A DNA stretch of 42,215 nucleotides, taken from contig CAZCTC010000067.1 of NCBI GenBank assembly GCA_964501335.1, positions 1 to 42,215 on the forward strand, read 5' to 3'. This document shows positions 1-8,121 of this stretch, piece after piece. A program made the position numbers and the translations under genes. The notes beneath the pieces were generated by a model. It saw only the letters and a program-made list of their open reading frames with translations. It had not been told where the DNA came from and did no database searches. This DNA comes from CAZCTC01 sp964501335. Lineage in GTDB: Bacteria > Chloroflexota > Anaerolineae > B4-G1 > SLSP01. Positions within the stretch are counted from its first letter, which is position 1. Every line of letters starts with the position of its first letter.

Positions 1-30
1 CTCATGGTCGGGATTGGTTAGTTTGTCTAG

Positions 31-58
31 ATCCGAGTTCTGAAGCCGCCGAAAAAAT
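31..58. repeat. Half-hairpin repeat fragment at left contig end
   Basis: ATCCGAGTTCTGAAGCCGCC followed by GAAAA is the loop and right arm of the GGCGGC-type intergenic hairpin without its left arm. The same fragment occurs in inverted orientation at the right end of the window (about 42160-42190). Confidence 0.6.
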
Positions 59-86
59 GAATAAAAATAATTTTCTCTTGCCGGCC

Positions 87-202
87 GGAAAAAAGCCAAT
101 GTTTTGGCGCGCATTCTGATGCGCGCCAAAACATAAATAAAAACTTCTCTCTGCCCTTCCCGCGCGTCGTATCCGACCTGGATAGAGCCCTTTGCGGGAC
201 GC
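87..202 (-). repeat. Composite hairpin element, copy 1
   Basis: Read on the minus strand this has every part of the repeat family: head GCGTCCCGCAAAGGG (188-202), a GATACGACGCGC box, a purine tract, a T-rich tract, a perfect 16-bp hairpin (arms 99-114 and 119-134, loop TCTG) and a GGCTTTTTTCC tail (87-97). It lies in the non-coding 1-266 stretch ahead of the tRNA gene. I see no real gene there. Confidence 0.75.
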
Positions 203-223
203 AAAAAAGTTCTGGGAAGCCTC

Positions 224-250
224 CCTGAATTGCCATCATGGCAATTCAGG
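224..250. promoter_or_regulatory. 27-bp perfect palindrome over the tRNA promoter
   Basis: Two 13-bp arms (CCTGAATTGCCAT and ATGGCAATTCAGG) flank a single C. The palindrome covers the -35 hexamer and most of the spacer of the tRNA-Leu promoter. That position fits an operator, but a hairpin or repeat remnant is possible. No regulator gene is adjacent. Confidence 0.55.
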
Positions 251-257
251 TTATAAT
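230..257 (+). promoter_or_regulatory. Sigma-70-type promoter of tRNA-Leu
   Basis: TTGCCA (230-235), a 16-bp spacer and a perfect TATAAT (252-257) place the transcription start near 264, just ahead of the mature tRNA 5' end at 267. Confidence 0.75.
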
Positions 258-266
258 GGAAAGCGC

Positions 267-348
267 GGGGGAGTGTCGGAACTGGCAGACGAGCATGACT
301 TAGGATCATGTGCCGTAAGGCGTGCGGGTTCAAGTCCCGCCTTCCCCA
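267..348 (+). tRNA. tRNA-Leu (anticodon UAG)
   Basis: The 82-nt sequence folds as a type II (long variable arm) tRNA. The acceptor stem is GGGGGAG with CTTCCCC (one G-U pair). The D arm is closed by TCG/CGA, and the anticodon stem CATGA/TCATG encloses loop CTTAGGA with anticodon TAG. A GCC/GGC variable stem and a GCGGG/CCCGC T arm with TTCAAGT follow. The discriminator is A348 and CCA is not encoded, so CCA must be added after transcription. Anticodon UAG with G37 reads CUA and probably other CUN leucine codons. It has its own promoter and terminator and is a single-gene unit. Confidence 0.95.
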
Positions 349-350
349 TC

Positions 351-383
351 GGGGGATTGGCGTCCCCGCCAATCCCCCTTTTC
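351..383 (+). terminator. Rho-independent terminator of tRNA-Leu
   Basis: Twelve-bp perfect stem GGGGGATTGGCG (351-362) with CGCCAATCCCCC (367-378), loop TCCC, then TTTT. It directly follows the tRNA. Confidence 0.9.
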
Positions 384-387
384 TTGA

Positions 388-416
388 TTGATCTGGCTGC
401 GGCTTTAAAGTATAAT
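388..416 (+). promoter_or_regulatory. Promoter of the nuoB-nuoCD-nuoI operon
   Basis: TTGATC (388-393), a 17-bp spacer and a perfect TATAAT (411-416) lie between the tRNA terminator and nuoB. They would give a leader of about 55 nt. Confidence 0.7.
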
Positions 417-478
417 TCCCTCTTGTGAACCTTCTACCCTGTGTAAAACAGGGGAATTTTGGATGGTGGAGGCTGCGA

Positions 479-1096
479 ATGAACGAAGTCCGGTTGCCGG
501 AGATCCCCGACGAACTCCGTGGTACCGTCCAGATGACCAAACTGGACGAAGTCTATGCTTGGGCGCGACAGCGTTCTCTCTGGCCGATGTTTTTCGGTCT
601 GGCCTGTTGCGCGTTTGAGATGATTGCCACGGCAGCGTCCCGGTACGATCTGGGACGGTTGGGCATGGAGATTATGCGGGCCAGCCCACGCCAGGCCGAT
701 TTGATTATGATTACGGGGACCATCACCAAAAAGATGGCCCCGCAACTGGTCCGGCTCTATAACCAGATGGCTGAGCCCAAGTATGTGTTGGCGATGGGCG
801 CCTGTGCCATCTCGGGAGGGCCTTTCAAAGAGGGCTATAGTGTGGTCTCCGGGACGGATAAATTGATCCCGGTGGATGTCTATGTGCCGGGTTGTCCGCC
901 GCGTCCTGAGGCGCTGTTGCATGGGATTCTGTCGTTGCATGCCCGGATCGGTCACGAAGCGATTAAGGATATGCCGGCTTATTCTAAGGAACATGGGGAA
1001 GGCGTTCCCGTGCCCTCCCTGGGGCCCGATCTGGTCAACTGGCAGGCCTTTGACGATCTTATAGAGCCGGTGCGGCTCTCTCGGGAGGAGGACTGA
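479..1096 (+). CDS. nuoB: NADH-quinone oxidoreductase subunit B
   Basis: A 205-aa NuoB, the peripheral-arm subunit holding terminal iron-sulfur cluster N2, which passes electrons to quinone. The cluster ligands are all visible: the Cys43-Cys44 pair in ACCAFEMIA, Cys109 in GACAISGG and Cys139 in VPGCPPRPEA. The start at 479 is chosen over an in-frame upstream start because a GGTGGAGG ribosome site lies just before it and NuoB homology begins here. It is the first gene of a three-gene operon, with nuoCD following after 1 bp. NuoA, which normally precedes NuoB, is absent: a tRNA gene with its own terminator lies upstream. Confidence 0.95.
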   Translation: MNEVRLPEIPDELRGTVQMTKLDEVYAWARQRSLWPMFFGLACCAFEMIATAASRYDLGRLGMEIMRASPRQADLIMITGTITKKMAPQLVRLYNQMAEPKYVLAMGACAISGGPFKEGYSVVSGTDKLIPVDVYVPGCPPRPEALLHGILSLHARIGHEAIKDMPAYSKEHGEGVPVPSLGPDLVNWQAFDDLIEPVRLSREED

Positions 1097-1097
1097 G

Positions 1098-2858
1098 ATG
1101 GCGGAATTGAAAGGCCTGGCAGCAGAAATCTTTCCTTTGTTGGCAGCCCGTTTCCCGGAGGCGGTGCGGACGGCTGAATCTGACGGAATTGTGGTCGATG
1201 CCAGACAGCTTCTGCCGGTGGTGCGGATGCTGCGCGACGAATTGGGATTTGTCTATCTCTCCAGCGTCACCGGAGTGGATTATCCCCAGCCGACAGCGGA
1301 ATTCCCGGCCCGGATCGATGTGGTCTATCATTTCTATCGATTGGAAGGCGGCAGCTATCTGGCGCTGCATGCCCATACTTCCCGGACCAATTCCAGCCTT
1401 CCTTCCTTGACTCCTGAGTTCCCTTCGGCCGATTTCCAGGAACGTGAGATCTGGGATATGTTCGGTGTGCGTTTTGAAGGGCACCCCGATCTGCGCCGGT
1501 TGCTGCTCTGGGAGGGTTTTGACGGTTTTCCGCTGCGCAAAGACTGGAAAGAGCCCTATTACGAGGAAGAACATAAGCCTTTCAAGAGCCGTTTCCCTGA
1601 TGGCGGTCATCCTGAAATGTCGGAAGAACGGGCTCCCTTGAAGGACAATGTGCGTTTGCCTCAGGGCTGGAGCCCCCAGAACTGGGATTTTGAAGAGGCC
1701 GACAAGCTTTTGTATCAACGCATGCTTTCTGCGGATGCCGATCCCCATAAGCCCTTGCCGACCGATGAGATGATCCTGAACATGGGGCCGCACCATCCCA
1801 GCACTCACGGCGTTTTCCGCCTGACGGTCCGGCTGGACGGTGAAACGGTGCGCCATCTGGAGCCGGTCTTTGGTTATCTGCACCGCAATCATGAGAAGAT
1901 TGGGGAACGCAATACCTGGTTGCAGAATATCCCCTTTACCGACCGGCTGGATTATATCAACGGCATGACCAACAATCTGGCCTATGTCATTGCCATGGAA
2001 AAGCTGTTGGGCCTGGAAGTGCCGCCGCGAGCCCAATATTTGCGGGTGATCATGGCCGAGTTTGCCCGGGTGATCAACCATATGCTGGCGGCCGGCTTCT
2101 ACGGCAACGATGTCGGTATCTTTGTCACGGCGGCGCTCTACGCCATGGAAGAGCGTGAGCTGATCCTCGACCTCTTCGAGGCTGTTTCCGGCGGCCGGAT
2201 GCTGTACAACTATATGCGGCCGGGTGGGGTGGCTGCCGATCTGCCCGACGGCTGGATTGAGCGGGCCCTGGAACTGGTCAATAACCGCCTGCCGCGCAAA
2301 GTCGAGTCGATGCAGGCGATTATGATGGAAAACGAGATCGTGGGAGCCCGCTCTAAGAACGTCGGAACCCTGACGAAGCAGCAGGCCATTGCCTACGGCG
2401 TCAGCGGGCCCGTGCTGCGCGCTTCCGGGGTGCCTTATGATGTGCGCCGGGCCGAGCCCTATTTGATCTACGATCAGCTCGATTTTGATGTCATCACGGC
2501 CGAGCATGGCGATGCTTATGATCGCCTGGCCGTGCGTTTCGGCGAGACCTGGCAGAGCCTGCGCATTTTGCGGCAGGTCTTGACTTCCATCCCTGAGGGA
2601 CCAATCCAGGCCAAGAAGCTCTCTCCGTTGTTCAAAGTGCCGGCCGGTGAGACCTATGGCCGGATTGAGGCGCCGAAAGGTGAGTTGGGCTTTTACCTGA
2701 TCTCGGATGGGAGCGCCAATCCCTACCGGTATCATGTCCGTTCGACCTCTTTGATCAATTTGACGCCGATGAGTATTCTGACGCGGGGACATAAGGTGGC
2801 CGATGTGGTGGCGGTTTTGGGGAGCATCGATTTGACGATGGGGGAGGTAGATCGCTAA
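1098..2858 (+). CDS. nuoCD: NADH-quinone oxidoreductase, fused subunits C and D
   Basis: A 586-aa fusion. Residues 1 to about 165 are NuoC (30-kDa family), with EREIWDMFGVRFEGHPDLRR at 115-134. A linker of about 60 residues leads into NuoD (49-kDa family, about 225-586), which opens with NMGPHHPSTHGVF and closes with the typical MGEVDR. NuoD forms the quinone site together with NuoB. C and D are separate genes in many bacteria and fused in enterobacteria and some other lineages, so the fusion is informative. The ATG follows the nuoB stop after 1 bp behind GGAGGAGG, and its stop overlaps the nuoI start (TAATG). No frameshift is apparent between the two halves. Confidence 0.95.
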   Translation: MAELKGLAAEIFPLLAARFPEAVRTAESDGIVVDARQLLPVVRMLRDELGFVYLSSVTGVDYPQPTAEFPARIDVVYHFYRLEGGSYLALHAHTSRTNSSLPSLTPEFPSADFQEREIWDMFGVRFEGHPDLRRLLLWEGFDGFPLRKDWKEPYYEEEHKPFKSRFPDGGHPEMSEERAPLKDNVRLPQGWSPQNWDFEEADKLLYQRMLSADADPHKPLPTDEMILNMGPHHPSTHGVFRLTVRLDGETVRHLEPVFGYLHRNHEKIGERNTWLQNIPFTDRLDYINGMTNNLAYVIAMEKLLGLEVPPRAQYLRVIMAEFARVINHMLAAGFYGNDVGIFVTAALYAMEERELILDLFEAVSGGRMLYNYMRPGGVAADLPDGWIERALELVNNRLPRKVESMQAIMMENEIVGARSKNVGTLTKQQAIAYGVSGPVLRASGVPYDVRRAEPYLIYDQLDFDVITAEHGDAYDRLAVRFGETWQSLRILRQVLTSIPEGPIQAKKLSPLFKVPAGETYGRIEAPKGELGFYLISDGSANPYRYHVRSTSLINLTPMSILTRGHKVADVVAVLGSIDLTMGEVDR

Positions 2859-3445
2859 TGTACGGCTTTGGGGTACTCAAAACGCTGGGAATTACCTTTT
2901 ACCATTTCATCATGACCTATGTGGATGACATCCGCTACATGGGGAAAAAATATACCCCCAAGAATATGAGTGAGCGCCAGGGGCCGAATGGACAGGGGGC
3001 CTTTACGATCGAATACCCGGCCGAGCGGCTGCCTTTTCCCGAACGGGCCCGCAATATCCCTTTCCTGGTGGTGGATAAGGAAACGGAGCGCCTGCGCTGT
3101 ACGGCTTGTGGTATTTGCGCTCAGGCCTGTCCGGTGCAGTGTATCTGGATCGAGCGGGCCAAAGATCCTCAGACCGGGCGGCCGCAGCCTTACCCGACGG
3201 CCTATCATCTGGATGTTTCGACCTGCATGAGCTGCGGCTACTGCGCTGAATTCTGTCCTTTTGATGCGATCAAGATGGATCAGGATTTCGAATTGAGCAG
3301 TTATACCCGGCCGGGATTCTGGGATGCCGAAAAGCTTTCCAAACCTGAGTCCTATCATGCTCAGCTCCATCCCACCGATTATGCTGAGGAGCAGGCGAAG
3401 AAGGCCGCCAAGGCGGCTAAAGCCAAAAAGCCGGCCGCTGAATAA
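2858..3445 (+). CDS. nuoI: NADH-quinone oxidoreductase subunit I (ferredoxin-like)
   Basis: A 195-aa NuoI with the two expected [4Fe-4S] motifs, CTACGICAQACPVQCI and CMSCGYCAEFCPFDAI, which carry clusters N6a and N6b in the peripheral arm of complex I. It has an amphipathic N-terminus (YGFGVLKTLGITFYHFI) that can touch the membrane, and an Ala/Lys-rich tail that is low in complexity. The start overlaps the nuoCD stop by one base, so translation is probably coupled. NuoH, usually encoded between D and I, is missing. The other subunits (A, E-H, J-N) must be encoded elsewhere if a full complex is made. Confidence 0.93.
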   Translation: MYGFGVLKTLGITFYHFIMTYVDDIRYMGKKYTPKNMSERQGPNGQGAFTIEYPAERLPFPERARNIPFLVVDKETERLRCTACGICAQACPVQCIWIERAKDPQTGRPQPYPTAYHLDVSTCMSCGYCAEFCPFDAIKMDQDFELSSYTRPGFWDAEKLSKPESYHAQLHPTDYAEEQAKKAAKAAKAKKPAAE

Positions 3446-3467
3446 AAACCTTTTCGAGTTGAAAAAT

Positions 3468-3504
3468 TATATTTTCGCGCGCCCAAAGGGCGCGCGAAAA
3501 TATA
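3468..3504. repeat. Solitary intergenic hairpin (CGCGCGC type)
   Basis: Perfect 17-bp arms (3468-3484 and 3488-3504) with loop AAA. The outer part TATATTTTCG/CGAAAATATA is the conserved frame of the repeat family. It lies 22 bp after the nuoI stop. Confidence 0.85.
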
Positions 3505-3533
3505 AATCAAAAATTCCCTTATCGATAAATAAG

Positions 3534-3571
3534 AAATCACGCGCTCCTCGAAGAGGAGCGCGTGATTTTTT
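3534..3571. terminator. Bidirectional terminator between nuoI and tpiA
   Basis: A perfect 16-bp stem (3534-3549 with 3553-3568), three-base loop and T-run on the plus strand lie between two convergent genes. The A-rich left side offers a shorter T-run for minus-strand transcription. Confidence 0.85.
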
Positions 3572-3586
3572 ATTGGATAGAGAAAG

Positions 3587-4357
3587 CTAGGCTTTGGCCG
3601 ACATCCCGTTGCGTACGAGCGTCACAAAGTCGTCGACTTTAAGGCTGGCGCCGCCGACCAGGGCTCCATCGATTTCCGGCTCGCGCATGAAGGCCGCAAT
3701 ATTCTCGGGCTTCACGCTGCCGCCGTATTGGATGCGGATGGCCTGGGCCGTCGCCTCGTCGTAGAGCGCCTTCAGTACGTCGCGGATGGCCTCACGGACA
3801 ATGCGGTTGGCATCTTCCGGTGTGGCGGTCAATCCGGTGCCGATGGCCCAGATGGGCTCGTAGGCCAGCACGACCTTGACGGCTTCCTCCGCCGAGAGTC
3901 CGGCAAAGGCGCCGCGGATCTGTCCGCTGACGAAGGGGACCGTTTCCCCGGCGCGGTTCAGTTCCAGGCTCTCGCCGATGCAGACGATCGGGGTGAGGTG
4001 GTGCTTCAACGCGGCCTTGATCTTGCGGTTGACCGTTTCATCGGTTTCGCCGAAGTACTGGCGGCGTTCGGAGTGCCCCAGGATGACGTAGCGGGCGAGT
4101 TCTTTCACCATCAGCGGGGAAACCGCGCCGGTGAAGGCTCCCTGGTCTTCCCAGTGCATATCCTGAGCCCCGACGCCCAGGTTGGTGGCGGTGAGCATCT
4201 GACTGACCGCTTCCAGGGCGGTGAAGGGCGGGCAGACGGCCAGTTCCATCTCATGGATCGTGCCCAGGGCTTCGCGCAGCGCTTCTGCCAGCACGATGGC
4301 CTCAGCCACGGTTTTGTACATCTTCCAGTTACCGGCAATAAAGGGTTTACGCGCCAT
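3587..4357 (-). CDS. tpiA: Triosephosphate isomerase
   Basis: A 256-aa TIM-barrel enzyme interconverting dihydroxyacetone phosphate and glyceraldehyde 3-phosphate. Catalytic residues are Lys12 (GNWKM), His95 (GHSERR) and Glu167 (AYEPIWAIGTG), and the phosphate-binding YGGSV is present. Length is normal for the family. The ATG follows the pgk stop after 2 bp with no clear ribosome site of its own, so translation is probably coupled to pgk. It is the last gene of the gap-pgk-tpiA group. Confidence 0.96.
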   Translation of the reverse strand: MARKPFIAGNWKMYKTVAEAIVLAEALREALGTIHEMELAVCPPFTALEAVSQMLTATNLGVGAQDMHWEDQGAFTGAVSPLMVKELARYVILGHSERRQYFGETDETVNRKIKAALKHHLTPIVCIGESLELNRAGETVPFVSGQIRGAFAGLSAEEAVKVVLAYEPIWAIGTGLTATPEDANRIVREAIRDVLKALYDEATAQAIRIQYGGSVKPENIAAFMREPEIDGALVGGASLKVDDFVTLVRNGMSAKA

Positions 4358-4359
4358 GG

Positions 4360-5532
4360 TTATTTATCTTGCAACGCCGCCACGCCGGGCAGGACGATCC
4401 CTTCCAGGAATTCCAGGCTCGCGCCGCCGCCGGTGGAGACATGGCTCATCTTGCTGGCCACGCCGGCTTTCTTGACGGCTGAGGCCGAGTCGCCGCCGCC
4501 GATGACGGTGGTGGCGGGCAGTTCGGCCATAGCGCGGGCGATGGCGAAGGTTCCTTCCGCGAAGGTAGGCAGTTCAAAGACGCCCATCGGGCCGTTCCAG
4601 ACGATCGTCCTGGCCTCTTTCAGAATGCCCTTGAAGAGCTCGATGGTTTCGGGTCCGATGTCCAGCATCCGCCAGCCGGCCGGGACCGCTTTGACGCTGA
4701 CCGTTTGCTTGTTGGCATCGTCTTTGAACGCATCGGCGATCACGGCATCGACCGGCAGGACGATCTTGTCGCCGCCGGAGGCGAGCAGTTCTTTCGCGGT
4801 CTCCAGGGCTTCGGTCTCAACCAGGGAGTCGCCCATTTCCAGACCCTGAGCGGCCAGGAAGGTGTTGGCCATCCCTCCGCCGATCAACAGGCGGTCGGCC
4901 TTGTTCAGCAGGTTCTTGATCACACCGATCTTATCGGAGATCTTGGCGCCGCCCAGAATGACCACATAGGGGCGTTCCGGATTTTCGGTCGCGCGGCCCA
5001 GGAATTCCACTTCCTTTTCCATCAAGAAGCCGGCCACGCCGGGGAGGGTGTGGGTGATTCCTTCCGTGCTGGCGTGGGCCCGGTGGGCCGTGCCGAAGGC
5101 GTCGTTGACGTACAGATCGCCCAGTTTGGCGAGCTGTGCGGCAAAGGCGGCGTCGTTTTTCTCTTCTTCTTTGTGGAAGCGAACGTTCTCCAGCATCAGC
5201 ACATCGCCGGGTTTGAGTTCGGCGGCGAGCTTTTCGGCTTCCGGTCCGATGCAGTCCTCAGCCATCTTGACTTCGCGGCTCAGCAGTTCGCTGAGACGAG
5301 CGGCCACGGGCTTCAGGCTGAATTCGGGCTCCGGTCCACCCTTGGGGCGGCCGAGGTGAGACATCAAGATGACCGCGCCACCCTGATCCAGCACATATTG
5401 GATGGTGGGGATGGCGGCGCGGATGCGCTTATCGTCGCTGATTGCGCCTTCTTTGATGGGGACGTTGAAGTCGACCCGCATCAGGACGCGCTTACCCTTC
5501 AATTCGACATCGCGAACAGTTTTCTTATTCAT
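4360..5532 (-). CDS. pgk: Phosphoglycerate kinase
   Basis: A 390-aa cytosolic kinase transferring phosphate from 1,3-bisphosphoglycerate to ADP. The N-terminal domain has RVDFNVPI and the substrate-binding SHLGRPKG. The C-terminal nucleotide-binding domain has the GGAKISDKI segment, WNGPMGVFE and the GGGDSASAV loop. Length is typical. It sits between gap (198 bp upstream, with an intervening terminator and hairpin) and tpiA, so it may have its own promoter or depend on read-through. Confidence 0.96.
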   Translation of the reverse strand: MNKKTVRDVELKGKRVLMRVDFNVPIKEGAISDDKRIRAAIPTIQYVLDQGGAVILMSHLGRPKGGPEPEFSLKPVAARLSELLSREVKMAEDCIGPEAEKLAAELKPGDVLMLENVRFHKEEEKNDAAFAAQLAKLGDLYVNDAFGTAHRAHASTEGITHTLPGVAGFLMEKEVEFLGRATENPERPYVVILGGAKISDKIGVIKNLLNKADRLLIGGGMANTFLAAQGLEMGDSLVETEALETAKELLASGGDKIVLPVDAVIADAFKDDANKQTVSVKAVPAGWRMLDIGPETIELFKGILKEARTIVWNGPMGVFELPTFAEGTFAIARAMAELPATTVIGGGDSASAVKKAGVASKMSHVSTGGGASLEFLEGIVLPGVAALQDK

Positions 5533-5570
5533 ATAATGACCTCTTAATAGGGGTAAATTAAATGAGAATT

Positions 5571-5611
5571 TTTATTTTTCGCGCGCCGCGCAGCGGCGCG
5601 CGAAAAATAAA
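5571..5611. repeat. Solitary intergenic hairpin between gap and pgk
   Basis: Perfect 19-bp arms (5571-5589 and 5593-5611), loop GCA. Same frame as the other family hairpins, with a GC core of CGCGCGCCGC. Confidence 0.85.
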
Positions 5612-5664
5612 TATTTTCTTTGAGTAATTTTTAAGAGCGAGACAGACAATGAGTGCTTTACCAC

Positions 5665-5705
5665 AAAAAAGGGATAAGGGAGGATGTTGTCCTACCCTTA
5701 TCCCT
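5665..5705 (-). terminator. Rho-independent terminator of gap
   Basis: GGGATAAGGGAGGA (5671-5684) pairs with TCCT-A-CCCTTATCCC (5690-5704, one bulged base). On the minus strand this is followed by TTTTTT (5665-5670), 26 bp past the gap stop. Confidence 0.85.
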
Positions 5706-5730
5706 GTTGTTTCTTTGGCTGGCGCCGATT

Positions 5731-6744
5731 TTAGAGCTTGCTGGCCATCATCGAAGCCAGATCGGCGGTGCGGCAGGAGTAACCCCATTCATTGTCGTAC
5801 CAGGCAACCACCTTGATCATCCGATCGCCGGCCTGTTCGGTCAGCAACGAATCGACCACGGAAGAGCGGGCTTCGCCCTTGTAGTCCATGGAGACCAGGG
5901 GGGCAGTCTCATAGCCCAGGATACCCTTCAGCGCGCCTTCAGAGGCGGCTTTCAGGGCGCCGTTGACCTCTTCCACCGTGGTCGGGCGGCTCAGGGTGAC
6001 GACGAAGTCAACGATCGAGACCGTGATGGTCGGGACGCGCAGCGCGTACCCACCGAATTTCCCCTTCAGTTCGGGGATGACCAGGGAGACGGCCTGAGCC
6101 GCGCCGGTGGAGGTGGGGATGATGTTGGCGGCGGCGGCGCGAGCCCGGCGCAGGTCCTTCTTGTGGCCCTGATCCAGGATGTTCTGGTCGTTGGTGTAAG
6201 CGTGAATCGTGGTCATCAACCCGTATTCGATGCCGAAGGTATCATTGATGACTTTGGCGACGGGGGCCAGACAGTTGGTCGTGCAGGAGGCGTTGGAGAC
6301 GATGTGGTGTTTGGCGGGGTCGTACTTGTCCTGGTTCACGCCCATGACGATGGTGATATCTTCCTTCTTGGCGGGGGCGGTGATGATGACCTTCTTGGCG
6401 CCCGCCTGGATGTGCTTGGCGGCTTTCTCTCCGTCGGTGAAGACACCGGTGCTCTCGATCACGATATCGATGCCCAGATCCTTCCAGGGCAGCACGGCGG
6501 GGTCTTTCTCGGCGTAGATCTTGATCGCCTTGCCATTGATGGTAATGGTATTGTCGCTGGCTTCGACGGTTCCGGGGAACTGGCCGTAAGTGGTGTCGTA
6601 CTTGAACAGGTGAGCGTTGGTCTTCGCGTCAAACAAATCATTCACAGCCACCACTTCGAGATCTTCAGCGTGATACTGAAGGATAGTTCGCAGTACAAGC
6701 CGTCCAATCCGGCCGAAACCATTAATCGCAATTTTCGCAGGCAT
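5731..6744 (-). CDS. gap: Glyceraldehyde-3-phosphate dehydrogenase, type I
   Basis: A 337-aa enzyme oxidising glyceraldehyde 3-phosphate with phosphate and NAD. It has the N-terminal NAD fold INGFGRIGR, Asp36 in VNDLFD (points to NAD rather than NADP), the catalytic Cys154 in SNASCTTNCLAP and the partner His181 in TTIHAYT. It ends with the usual VAWYDNEWGYS segment. The start at 6744 (MPAKIAING) is preferred over an ATG five codons upstream because AAAGGAGAG lies just before it and homology begins here. It follows yvcK by 82 bp. Confidence 0.96.
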   Translation of the reverse strand: MPAKIAINGFGRIGRLVLRTILQYHAEDLEVVAVNDLFDAKTNAHLFKYDTTYGQFPGTVEASDNTITINGKAIKIYAEKDPAVLPWKDLGIDIVIESTGVFTDGEKAAKHIQAGAKKVIITAPAKKEDITIVMGVNQDKYDPAKHHIVSNASCTTNCLAPVAKVINDTFGIEYGLMTTIHAYTNDQNILDQGHKKDLRRARAAAANIIPTSTGAAQAVSLVIPELKGKFGGYALRVPTITVSIVDFVVTLSRPTTVEEVNGALKAASEGALKGILGYETAPLVSMDYKGEARSSVVDSLLTEQAGDRMIKVVAWYDNEWGYSCRTADLASMMASKL

Positions 6745-6826
6745 AGTCTCTCCTTTCATGTTTTCAGATGAGCGATCTGGGATTGAGGATTAAAAGCCTG
6801 AGCTGTAACCCCCAATCTCTTATCGC

Positions 6827-8113
6827 CTATCCTTTGATCAGGTTCATGACGATCTGACCCAGCTTGATGCTGTTGTGACGCCAGGGATAGTTTGCATCCG
6901 TCAGATCGGCTTGAATGACCCGCAGTCCGGGTCTTTCGATTAACTCGGGCGTTACCCAGCTGGTGTGAGGGGGGAGGGGAACGGAAGGAATTTCGGGATT
7001 GACTACAATGGCAGAAAACAATCCCAATCCTAAATGGCGTTCGAGAGCCTGTAAATGCTCTTCGGCGCGATATCCCTCGGTCTCACCCGGTTGGGTGGCC
7101 ACATTGCAAATGTACACTTTGGGTGCTCGCGAAGCCCGCAGTGCCGCCCCAATCTGGGGGACCAGCAGGTTGGGCAAGACGCTGGTGTAAAGGCTGCCCG
7201 GACCCGCGATAATCAGATCGGCTTCCAGGATGGCTTTGATGGCCTCGGTATAGGCGGGAGGATCGGTTGGATCCAACATGACCCGCAGAACTTCTCGTCC
7301 TGGTTCCGGAATATTGGATTCTCCCCGCACTCGAGAAGGAGCCATCCCTGGGATTTGGACATCGGCTTCCAGCACCACCGGATGGAGTGAACTGGGTAAC
7401 ACCCGTCCGCGCACGGCCAACACCCGACTGGATTCTTCAAGAGCCGATTCAAAGCTGCCGGTGATTTCGGCCAGGGCGCTGATGAAGAGATTTCCGAAAC
7501 TGTGTCCATTCAGTCCGTCGCCGGCGGCGAACCGATATTGTAACAGTTGCGTCATCAAGGATTCATCATCGGCCAGGGCGGCAATGCAATTGCGAAAATC
7601 ACCCGGCGGCAGAATGCCTAACTCTCGACGTAACCGGCCCGATGATCCTCCATCATCGGCCACGGTGACGATTGCGGTAACTTTGGCCGGGCAGTTTTTC
7701 AGCCCTCGTAAAAGGGTTGCCTGTCCATGTCCTCCGCCAATCGCCACGATTTTGGGGCCCCGGGCACGGCGGCGGTAATTGTAAAGTACCGTTGAGACCG
7801 ATCGGGAGTCCCGTTCCAGAAAAGGTTCTAACAGGGCTCGATTCAGCCCCCAGAGCCCCCAGGTCAGGCAACCCAGGCCCAGCACTCCCAAAAGGATACT
7901 GCGCCAGTCACGGGGGATGAATTGCAAAGTTAGATAATAGAAATAAGCCGGCAGGGGATAGGATTCCCGCAGTCCAAAGGCAATTCCCAAACTAAGTAAA
8001 ACGGTTCCACATCCCAGAAGGATCAGCCAGCGTTTAATACCTAAACCGGGTTGCAGCCATCGTAAATGTGTGAGCCAGCTTTCACTGCCCGGCCGGTTTC
8101 CCTTGCGTTCCAT
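6827..8113 (-). CDS. yvcK: YvcK-family protein (CofD-like) with N-terminal membrane anchor
   Basis: A 428-aa protein. Two predicted membrane segments (about 28-48 and 72-94) precede the YvcK/CofD-like Rossmann domain, which has IGGGHGQATLLRGLK (125-139), VADDGGSSGRLR (151-162), PPGDFRNC and NGHSFGN. In other bacteria YvcK binds UDP-sugars and influences gluconeogenic growth and cell-wall synthesis, and it is needed on non-glycolytic carbon sources. The membrane anchor is absent from Bacillus YvcK and gives this form a membrane location. It lies directly upstream of gap-pgk-tpiA on the same strand, which fits a link to central carbon flux (inference). Confidence 0.88.
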   Translation of the reverse strand: MERKGNRPGSESWLTHLRWLQPGLGIKRWLILLGCGTVLLSLGIAFGLRESYPLPAYFYYLTLQFIPRDWRSILLGVLGLGCLTWGLWGLNRALLEPFLERDSRSVSTVLYNYRRRARGPKIVAIGGGHGQATLLRGLKNCPAKVTAIVTVADDGGSSGRLRRELGILPPGDFRNCIAALADDESLMTQLLQYRFAAGDGLNGHSFGNLFISALAEITGSFESALEESSRVLAVRGRVLPSSLHPVVLEADVQIPGMAPSRVRGESNIPEPGREVLRVMLDPTDPPAYTEAIKAILEADLIIAGPGSLYTSVLPNLLVPQIGAALRASRAPKVYICNVATQPGETEGYRAEEHLQALERHLGLGLFSAIVVNPEIPSVPLPPHTSWVTPELIERPGLRVIQADLTDANYPWRHNSIKLGQIVMNLIKG

Positions 8114-8121
8114 CGTGAAAA

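Noticed and set aside
192..428. 78-aa frame overlapping the tRNA gene
   Set aside because: Runs through the palindrome, tRNA and terminator; no ribosome site.
1059..2792. 577-aa open frame on the minus strand opposite nuoCD
   Set aside because: Shadow of nuoCD in a GC-rich region: no ribosome site, no recognisable domain, and the sense strand is clearly a conserved enzyme.
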